From contig NC_056415.1 of NCBI RefSeq assembly GCF_905147365.1, forward strand, positions 11,798,001 to 11,862,000: DNA of 64,000 bases. Direction: 5' to 3'. The stretch is from Aricia agestis (Eukaryota > Arthropoda > Insecta > Lepidoptera > Lycaenidae). Of the stretch, positions 55,695-64,000 are shown one piece after another. Position 1 is the stretch's first letter, and every line of letters starts with the position of its first letter. The notes under the pieces were generated by a model. The model saw only the letters and a list, made by a program, of their open reading frames with translations, was not told the origin of the DNA and made no database searches. The position numbers were made by a program, and so were the translations under genes.

Positions 55695-58308
55695 GTCAGT
55701 ATAGATATTTTGTTTAATTACGTCCCCTCCGTTTCGAGAAGCGAAGGATCTAGGTCCCAATTCCCAAAGATTAAGTTCGAAGTTTAAGTCCCGTACGAAC
55801 GCTAAGATTTTCGCGAGTTAAAATGTGCATCACTTCGACCCGGGGATCCGCGCGCCCGAGGGGGAGACTTCGCATATAGAAGTGTCCAGGAGTTCTCGGA
55901 AGCGGAGTGCGTAAACGTGTAGACTCCACGTGCGACCGTCTATTCAACCTATTCTAGTTACAGAGTTCATTGACAGATACGTGTGCAGCTTATAAGTAGG
56001 TAACCACTCGGTGATCGCCTCACGCATCGCCAATTTTAATTAGCCGAAGATCGGCCTCCGCCGCTCGGCGCACGTACAATCATGTCTCCACGCAAATATT
56101 CTGCTAGCGTGTACTTTTGGACTATTTTTAGACGTAGGATTTAGGATAAAAGGATTTCAATGCCTGCCTAGCCTTTCCTGTCGATTATGAGCAAATTATG
56201 CTCCTACTTCTCTCGCTTTACTTCTACTCGCGACCGAGATAGAGTCAACGAATACGTCAGCTTCAGAGTGCCTTATAATCTCTCGCACTAGAATTACTGA
56301 AAAATTATGCTTTGTTAAAGGTTGAAGTTTATAATATTTATAAACTTCAACATTTATGATTAATTAAAACTACCCCAAAACCATTTCATTAAATTAGTAA
56401 AATTGTTAGCAGTTTATAGACAGAGCGGCAAATATTATCAGACTCGTCAAAATTGAGTCTGATCAGAAAAAATTAAAGAATAGAAACAATGTGAGCGTCT
56501 ACGAGGAAATGATAAAACACCGCAGTTGTCGCACAGCGCACTTATCAAATGACGGATATCGCGGCATTTTTAGTATGCCAAGGACGCTGCTAAAATATAT
56601 TGCCAACATATGAAAATTTAGTTTGGCCTATCAACTCATGGCTGATCGTAGGACACATCGAGCTACTACTGGTATAGCTTAGGTGAATTTCATCTTAATT
56701 TTATAATCCCATATACATTTAAATATAAATATAAATATATATAGTTACAAGCAGCACAGTTAACCTAAAAGTGTAAGAACATGTGTATTTTTAGAATAAT
56801 TATTATCACAGCTGATAATGTTGTTCATTATTCATGTAAATGACAGAGTTCATATGATAGACGGTGGTCATGCAACTTGTTTGTAAATATTGCACGACGA
56901 ACTGATGCACATTTTAATGAACAAATAGATGATAGAGCTATGTGAGTGACTTGCTAAATGCTAACTGATGTTTAATCAAGCAACTCGCATAGAAGAAAGG
57001 ATCCTAACTTTATATTTAGTTATTTGTAAATCACAATATTACAATGTAGATTGTAGAGATATTATAAGATACTCTAGTTATTTCAAAGTAATAACAAACC
57101 AATATTTATGTATGAATGTCGTGAAAGGTTTTTGGATGTTGTTTGATTTATAATTTTATCAAAACAGTAGAAAATGCGTGGCCGCCACCTCAAAATTTTC
57201 TCGCTTTTTGTATAAAATTATAAATTGAGCTATTTGATTGGACAAGAGATTACAGATTGAAAATATGGCTTTAATTACTTTTAAGTAGCTAAATAATTAT
57301 TTTATAATATTTACAATATTGTAGAGTACAATAATTATTAAGTGTTATTATAATATAATGTCTGGTAACCTATGTTGATATCACCTGAACATTATTTAGT
57401 AACGATAGAGTTGCTAATATATCCGTTACCTTTTCGGAACCATTATTATTCTGGAAGAGTAGAGTTATAGGCCGAGTGGATAGGCCTTCCGCCTTGACAA
57501 TCACATCCGATTTTGCGATTTTTTTGACTCGCGGCTGAATCTTTGCATACTAAAATCTATTTAACTTCTCTTATCAACAATCTTACAATTTCCCTGAAAA
57601 TTTGGTCAAAAATGTGACACAGGAGTTGTCTGTGGAGTGCCCTCGCTCGATAATAAACGGGCCGCCTCCATAGAACTGGGTGACACAATTCCTTATTAGC
57701 TAATAGCACTTTGCCTACAATTTTTGGTTACCAAGTGTGTCGCCAAGAGGATTAGGCCTACCGGGGATACCTCTATAAAAAAACGCACCTACGGTTCGTA
57801 CCTCAGTGGTGGTGTGGAAAATGAACCCTGCTTCCTTCACTTACGTACACTTAGCAGTAACATGTTTGTATCGGAGTGACGAACAGCTTAGAGCGCTTAC
57901 AGATGAACGGCACTTGTCGACTGCAGTCGACGGCAGCTGCTATCGACAAGTGTCAAAAAATCAGTGAAAAAAAAATCCAGCGACTGTTATCGACGCGTGC
58001 CGTCGACAAGAGCCGTTCGTCTATGGGAAGTTTTATCCGGATATTTGGCCTAAGCTGTGACGAAAAGACTGTCGTTGCAAAAGATTCAAAACCGTATAAA
58101 CTATTAGCGGAATTAGCCACTTTAATCTACAGCTGTTCTCAGATTGTGGAATTAGACAAATTAAGTCGGGGTGAAAAGTAGACTAACTATACAATAACCT
58201 TAGGCCTATATCAACTTTGTGAAAGGATAACGTTGCGACTCTTTAAGACCGTTTCTACTCCAACTGTCCATAGTAAACGGGCGTCATCTTATACCTATCT
58301 AACTTTAT
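55695..58308. other. No exon recognised; probable intron of the TGF-beta gene
   Basis: AT-rich, only short chance frames (for example 57876-58181, whose codons span a palindrome-rich repeat with GTCGAC words). No continuation of the propeptide was found. Confidence 0.45.
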
Positions 58309-58610
58309 ACGTGGGAGAGCCATGCTTCGGCACGAATGGGCCGGCTCGACCGGAGAAATACCATGTTCTCACAGAAGACCGGCGTGAAACAGCGCTCGCG
58401 CTGTGTTTCGCCGAGTGAGTGAGTTTACCGGAGGCCCGATTCCCTTCCCTTCCTATCCCTACCCTCCCCTATTACCCTATTCCCTCTTAAAAGGCCGGCA
58501 ACGCACCTGTAGCTCTTCTGATGCTGCGAGTGTCCATGGGCGACGGAAGATGCTTTCCATCAGGTGACCCGTTTGCTCGTTTGCCCCCTTCTTTCATAAA
58601 AGAAAAAAAC
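58309..58610 (+). repeat. SINE family E, full-length copy
   Basis: ACGTGGGAGAGCCATGCTTC ... GGCGACGGAAGATGCTTTCC ... TTTCATAAAAGAAAAAAACC. Opposite orientation to the 40.25-kb copy. Confidence 0.75.
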
Positions 58611-58987
58611 CTAAGCGCCACCTTTGTCATTTCAGGAAAGATTAGAAAGTTCAAACGCCATTTGGATTTTTGGACGGACCGTGAATGGCTTTTATATTGA
58701 AATCAGGATAATGTTCGTAGAATACAAGCCCAGGATTCGGCCAGACGTCCATTTGCGGCGATCGATTGTTATGGCTGCCGCAGTCACCTTAATTGCTCGG
58801 ATCAAGGCGTCTTGTTTTATCAATTAGTAGGGTTCGCTCGTGGCTAGCGAATCTGTGGTTTCGGGTTCCGTATGCGTACTCACTTCTTTTTTAAATGGAA
58901 ATTATTGAAAGTAAAATTGTGACAACGAAATTTTCTTTGTATCATGTTGATAAGGCTCTGGGCAATCTTTATAGAATTTACAGCCTA

Positions 58988-59762
58988 TGTACTATCAGAG
59001 AAGTTGATTCAGAGGCAGATGGTAAACCTGCGAAATTTGGTCGCGTTGTGTCAAACCCGGTCGACAGACTTTTTATATCTCAGCATTTCAAAAATATACT
59101 TTTTAACACTAAACCCAAATCCAGCAATCTAATCCTCTCGCTCAAAGGTTGCCGAAGAGATTGCTGCTTAGTAATAAGGCCGCCTTTGTGTGCTTTCGTC
59201 TCATATTTATACGAATATTTTAACTTTTGTCTATGTAATTGATTGTGCACGAAAAGTATATTTCCATTTTCATGTCATTTTTCATTTCAGATCACGTTTC
59301 ACGTCATCTTACATTAAAAAAAAAAAAACTAGGCCTTTACATCCGTTATGGATGATTTATACAGTATTTTTCAGAGCGAAGTAACCACTCCTCATATACT
59401 GTAGTGCCTGGGACAAGATTTTTAAATGTCCGTATGGTTGCCCAAGCGCATACGGCATTCTCGCATCATAGTCGGCCTAGTCCAGAGGAAAGAACTAGTC
59501 AATACGTCTGGGACCAACTGTGTGCGGGTTGCCTCACGATGTTTTCCTTCACCGTACGAGCGTCCGTATTATGTACTTGAGATCAGAAAATGTCTCATAG
59601 ATACACGCCTCCACCCGGGTTCGAACCTGCACCCTCTAAGAGTGCGAACCAAAGGTCTACCCATTAGGCCACGGACGCTCTCATCTTACATTGAATTGAC
59701 ATTAAACCGATCAAAAACGTAGGTCCGCCAGCTGTCCATGAATCCATCTCTTCGATGGTACA
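58988..59762. mobile_element. MITE family B, copy 2, split by a SINE
   Basis: Left TGTACTATCAGAGAAGTTGA, right end closing TCTTCGATGGTACA at 59762. Minus the SINE and one target copy it is about 398 bp, larger than copy 1. Confidence 0.7.
59316..59680 (-). repeat. tRNA-derived SINE with 12-bp target duplication and a T-run end
   Basis: The reverse strand begins with the head GCGTCCGTGGCCTAATGGGT (box A) and GTGCAGGTTCGAACCCGGGT (box B). The body runs to 59316 and ends in a run of 12 T. TCATCTTACATT is on both sides (59304-59315, 59681-59692). Length 365 bp. Confidence 0.9.
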
Positions 59763-60319
59763 AAACAGACGGCCGAAAGCCGTTCTCAACATGGGTGTAC
59801 CCTGTCACGTTTATGTTCAATGTTTTCATGTGAACTAAAATACAACTGGCACAAACACATGTTCGGAATCGCGAAATTTTTGTAACCGTCTCTGAAGTTT
59901 ACGTCATAGGAGGCAACGACCGCAGTGGCACAGTATTAGAACTAATTGTGAGCTCCAAGCTTTTGTTTCTCATTTGCAAAATATTGTACTCCTTGTGAAC
60001 CGTAAATCACAACAAAGAGCGAATATGTTCAAAAGAAGTAAAAGGATATGGCGTTTTTGTTCCACGTTTTTGATTCGTCACAAACACAAAAATTTATCAA
60101 CATCAGTATAGTTTTTGGAACTCGCAAGTTTTTTTTCTCTTTGCAAATATTGTGAACAGAAAAGAGTACTTACAGCGTATGGGAAGTAAAAAAAATGGGG
60201 TTATGATGGTGGTAAAAATTCGCGACAAAAACAAGCTGTATGCGGACTCAGAGACAAATATTAATTACTTACTTAACTGCAATTAAAATGAAAATTTTAT
60301 CAGGAGCCCCATACATTAA

Positions 60320-60471
60320 GGGTGGGTTGCACCAAAGGCGCAGTTATGGTTAAGGTTATCGTCAAATATGGCGTCCATTATAGACTTTTACTAGGGATTT
60401 GACAGTTCATTTGACATTTTGTTATGGTTAAAGTTAAAGTTATAGTTAAAGTAAGTTGGTGCAACCCACGC
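60320..60471. mobile_element. MITE with GGGTGGGTTGCACC ends, copy 1
   Basis: Left GGGTGGGTTGCACCAAAGGC, right GGTGCAACCCACGC. The interior is rich in GTTAAAGTTA-type words. Confidence 0.8.
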
Positions 60472-60474
60472 TTA

Positions 60475-60864
60475 GGGTGGGTTGCACCAGAGGCGTGGTT
60501 AAAGTTAAAGTTAAGGTTAACGTTATGGTTATAGTTAAGGCTAAATTTAGCTTTAACTTTCACCTTAATTTTGACCGGGGAAATTGACAGATGACAGCAG
60601 GTCCAACAAGATTTAAATAAATGAACGTGGGCAGGGGCGCTGCTGGTAAAGGAGAACTGTCAAAAATGGCGTTTTTGTATGATGACAGCGTTAGTTCCTT
60701 TTTTCGCCACGTGCATTTGAAACCTTGTCGAGCTCTATGGTTATGGTTAAATATGGCGTCTTGATGGCGTTCATTTTTAACTTTAACCAAAGATTTGACA
60801 TTTTGCATTCTATTTAAAGTTATAGTTAAAGTTACAGTTATAGTTAGTTAGTGCAACCCAACCT
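60475..60864. mobile_element. MITE with GGGTGGGTTGCACC ends, copy 2
   Basis: Starts three bases after copy 1 ends: GGGTGGGTTGCACCAGAGGC ... TTAGTGCAACCCAACCT. Its right terminus is the first part of the 90-bp tandem unit that follows. Confidence 0.8.
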
Positions 60865-61641
60865 AAGTATCTGACAAATTCACGTCTCCCAGTAAGTGCG
60901 GCACATAAAGTTAATATACCTTTACAGTTATAGTTAGTTAGTGCAACCCAACCTAAGTATCTGACAAATTCACGTCTCCCAGTAAGTGCGGCACATAAAG
61001 TTAATATACCTTTACAGTTATAGTTAGTTAGTGCAACCCAACCTAAGTATCTGACAAATTCACGTCTCCCAGTAAGTGCGGCACATAAAGTTAATATACC
61101 TTTACAGTTATAGTTAGTTAGTGCAACCCAACCTAAGTATCTGACAAATTCACGTCTCCCAGTAAGTGCGGCACATAAAGTTAATATACCTTTACAGTTA
61201 TAGTTAGTTAGTGCAACCCAACCTAAGTATCTGACAAATTCACGTCTCCCAGTAAGTGCGGCACATAAAGTTAATATACCTTTACAGTTATAGTTAGTTA
61301 GTGCAACCCAACCTAAGTATCTGACAAATTCACGTCTCCCAGTAAGTGCGGCACATAAAGTTAATATACCTTTACAGTTATAGTTAGTTAGTGCAACCCA
61401 ACCTAAGTATCTGACAAATTCACGTCTCCCAGTAAGTGCGGCACATAAAGTTAATATACCTTTACAGTTATAGTTAGTTAGTGCAACCCAACCTAAGTAT
61501 CTGACAAATTCACGTCTCCCAGTAAGTGCGGCACATAAAGTTAATATACCTTTACAGTTATAGTTAGTTAGTGCAACCCAACCTAAGTATCTGACAAATT
61601 CACGTCTCCCAGTAAGTGCGGCACATAAAGTTAATATACCT
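60832..61641. repeat. Perfect tandem array, 9 x 90 bp
   Basis: The word GCACATAAAGTTAATATACC recurs every 90 bp at 60901, 60991, 61081 and so on to 61621. All units are identical base for base; 810 bp equals 9.0 copies. Each unit joins the right end of the GGGTGGGTTGCACC MITE to the CATAAAGTTAATATACC motif. After the last unit that motif is mirrored (TAGCGGTATATTAACTTTAT). Confidence 0.97.
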
Positions 61642-61645
61642 AGCG

Positions 61646-62103
61646 GTATATTAACTTTATGGTGCGGTAGTAAATGTTGTCAAATCAGTCTAGTTTCCAA
61701 TTTTAGAGCCTATGCCCTATACTTATTAGAACTTGTGTAGATTATATTATATATTTGGTATCTGCTTAAAACTCTAACACAATCCATTAGGATTTATAGT
61801 AAATTAGGACTTACCTATAATAATAATTTATACATATTGTCAGCGTGATTGTCAGCTAACCGACTCTACTATTAACTGAGTACTATAAGCACAATATATT
61901 ATAATAATATGACGTGTATGTGGATTAGTTATCTCTTGTTTGTTATAACTTATAAGTACATTTATTCCTACTTTTTTGGAGCTTAAACTGTAACAAAACT
62001 ATATATAGCCTAGCCATGCTTTAGTCTCTACATTAAACATTTTCTAGAATCTGTAACAAAACAATCTGATAATACTTGAGGGTGTGTACTGTGTATAACT
62101 GTA
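61646..62103. other. AT-rich spacer, nothing recognised
   Basis: Only short chance frames. Confidence 0.5.
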
Positions 62104-63871
62104 TAGGGTGGAGCGAAAAATTTTTTTTCGCTAAGCGGTGATGTAATAGTCAAAATTTGGTGCCTTTTAGGCTTAAATTAACTGATGCAAAATATTATTC
62201 AATTTGGATTAGAGTAACTGCCTCCGCAACGTCATCGAATTTATGAAAATAATAGATTTTAGACTCAATTTGGACGCTATTTCAATGTACGATATTTTAT
62301 TAAATAGGCCAATTATTTATCACGAAACGTTTACTAGTATGGTATATTTTCGACAGAGAATAATAAAAGATGCTTGGTCTTGTGTTTATTTAAAAAGGGG
62401 CACCCTCCCTGGGTGCGCGGGAGGGGTCATTTCGCTACAACTTGTCGCGTCGTCACTCGCCAGTGATATTGTATTGTATCTATGCTTGTGGCACATATGG
62501 TGTGTCAGATGGAGCAGCAGCAGCAAAAGCGTCATTTTGTTTGACATTGAGTCTGATATGCTGTTGAAGTCATTGATTCACATGAATGCACTGCCTTCGA
62601 GACACTTGTTTCTTCACCTCGACGGGTGTACTTCAGGACCTAAATCTTACGTTGGTCAACTTGCAAGCTCTAGAAACCTGTAAAAATCTAACTGTTGAAA
62701 AATTCCATCGTATTTATGGACAGATACTTTCAGAAATGGCCAAAGATTTGAGTACAGATCAACTCTACCTGCACAAAATTGTCTCGGCGGTAATTTCAGG
62801 TGAATTTCCAGAAGGTCTAGAAAATAAATCTCCAGGCAAACTATCACATGCTCGTTGGTCACACGTGCCAACCGGATACTACGTTTGAATGTAGGAACTG
62901 AAGAACCATCGGAAAATTTGAAAACTCTGGCTACTTTCATAGTAAAAGTTTACGCACCTTCTTGGTTCTTAAATTAAAAATAAACCAACATGCAAAGATG
63001 GCACGCGTCATTTGTTTAATATTATCATGGCTTTTTTTAGAGTTTCTGGCAGGTACTTGGAGTACCTGCCAGAAACTCTAAAAAAAGTTATTGATACTGT
63101 AATCCAAAGAAACAGCTATTTGTGCATCCCGAGAACATTCTTCTTCCTATGATAAGAGATGATAGGAGCTGCTGGCAGTGCGCCGTATACTAAAGGCACG
63201 CAGTAATACTCAAACTTCAACACCTAGACTGTTTCAAGTTCACCATCAATAAATTTTGACGCTTCTACTTATATTGATTTAATAAATTGGCAGGAAATCT
63301 TAACCGAGCCACCAATTGTGTAAAACTTATCTGATCAAGAAATTCAGCACATCGTTGAATCTGGCGGTGAGGAAGAACTATTATTTCTGAGGCTTCCCTG
63401 CCAAACCCTAGCTGAAAGAGTTGTAAAGGTTGCGACAGAAACTTTCATCTCTCAGTGCACTAAAAAGTCTTGGTTAGGTGCAATAAAAGCCAAGTTGGAA
63501 TCACAGAACGTAATGCCAAAATTTGAGACAAAAAAGGATTTCTAAGCTAGATAATAATTACTTATATATAATTTTTCAAGATATTCTTAAAATTCCTATG
63601 TTTTTACGGTAGTGCCTTTATAAATGTCTCAATTATAATATTTTGTCTTTAATTTAATATCTATTTACTACTAAATTAATCACAATGTGTCGCCTTATGA
63701 ATACTATATTTTTTATAGAATTATAAAACTTTGAGGTCACTGCGGAGGCTGAAGATATTCATGAAATTGGATGAAAAATTACATTTATTTTTATTTTAAT
63801 ATTAGGCACCATTCTCGTACTATTAGAACACTGTGTCAACATTTTTTTCCATACATCCGTGCTCCACCCTA
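62104..63871 (+). mobile_element. DNA transposon relic with TAGGGTGGAGC ends
   Basis: Inverted ends TAGGGTGGAGC at 62104-62114 and its complement at 63861-63871. Weaker complementarity continues inward, for example GCCTCCGCA at about 62219 against TGCGGAGGC near 63741. Length 1,768 bp. It carries a broken gene reading left to right. I cannot name the superfamily with confidence. Confidence 0.65.
62243..63545 (+). pseudogene. Broken multicopy insect transposon gene
   Basis: Frame pieces include TVEKFHRIYGQILSEMAKDL, NKSPGKLSHARWSHVP, then EEPSENLKTLATFIVKVYAP in a second frame, and finally DQEIQHIVESGGEEELLFLR through LAERVVKVATETFI to a stop near 63545. The HARW...L-x-TLAxFI-x-K-V-YAP...C-x-T-x-AERxVK order is that of a protein present in many copies in insect genomes and encoded by a DNA transposon; I know it only by pattern. 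There are several frame breaks and stops between pieces, plus a perfect GTACTTGGAGTAC-centred palindrome around 63030-63086. Confidence 0.65.
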
Positions 63872-64000
63872 CTGTGTATACTGTATGTGTCCCTTATATA
63901 GGTTGTTAGGGGAACACCGTTATTCTTAAAATCATCAAATGAGCCCGTCAAAATTTGTTGATACATTTAAATTGCTGAATGTCAAAAATACTACTAATCT
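63872..64000. other. Right edge, nothing recognised
   Basis: AT-rich sequence without a gene. Confidence 0.5.

Noticed and set aside
55146..55787. 213-aa + strand frame beginning with GTG at 55146
   Set aside because: Starts at GTG, has no recognisable motif and overlaps the myoglianin-like frame; a compositional shadow.
57876..58181. 101-aa + strand frame as a gene
   Set aside because: No motif, no clear splice context, and the first half spans palindromic GTCGAC-rich repeat words.
59590..59682. tRNA gene on the reverse strand
   Set aside because: It is the head of a SINE with an exact 12-bp target duplication.
60832..61641. CRISPR-like array (regular repeats)
   Set aside because: The whole 90-bp unit is identical with no variable spacers, the host is an animal, and the unit is made of transposon ends.

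Overview
The window is nuclear DNA of an insect, almost certainly a moth or butterfly. It is AT-rich, the genes are split by spliceosomal introns (GT..AG, verified exon by exon by reading frame), and transposon debris is dense. The species cannot be told from the sequence. The strongest pointer to Lepidoptera is a complete prothoracicotropic hormone (PTTH) gene whose propeptide closely matches that of the silkworm. All family assignments are by recognition; no database search was run.

Layout. 0.5-2.2 kb: a dead Tc1-like transposon. 2.8-4.0 kb (+): a three-exon gene for a small secreted, probably processed peptide of 94 aa that I do not recognise. 4.4-5.1 kb (-): a single-exon SNAPC2-like protein. 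5.3-11.4 kb: repeats and non-coding DNA. 11.5-35.8 kb (-): a complete Rictor gene (TORC2 subunit), modelled as 24 coding exons with continuous phase, 1,774 codons plus stop; its introns hold many MITEs, LINE ends, a 3.2-kb hAT-type element and a GC-rich island. 37.3-48.2 kb (+): a nine-exon ZAD-C2H2 zinc finger gene of 516 aa, head to head with Rictor. 49.5-52.4 kb (-): PTTH, five coding exons, 221 aa, the first contributing only the ATG. 55.1-55.7 kb (+): one exon of a TGF-beta family precursor, best matched to myoglianin (GDF8/11 type), divergent from PTTH; the rest of that gene is probably beyond the window. 55.7-64.0 kb: probable intron or intergenic DNA with SINEs, MITEs, a perfect 9 x 90 bp tandem array and a broken multicopy transposon gene.

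Biology. Rictor acts in TOR-dependent growth control, PTTH triggers ecdysone synthesis in the prothoracic gland, and myoglianin is a TGF-beta ligand tied to metamorphic timing in insects. PTTH and the myoglianin-like exon lie head to head about 2.7 kb apart. Whether this has regulatory meaning is inference. No CRISPR array, rRNA gene or bona fide tRNA gene was seen; tRNA-like sequences belong to SINEs.
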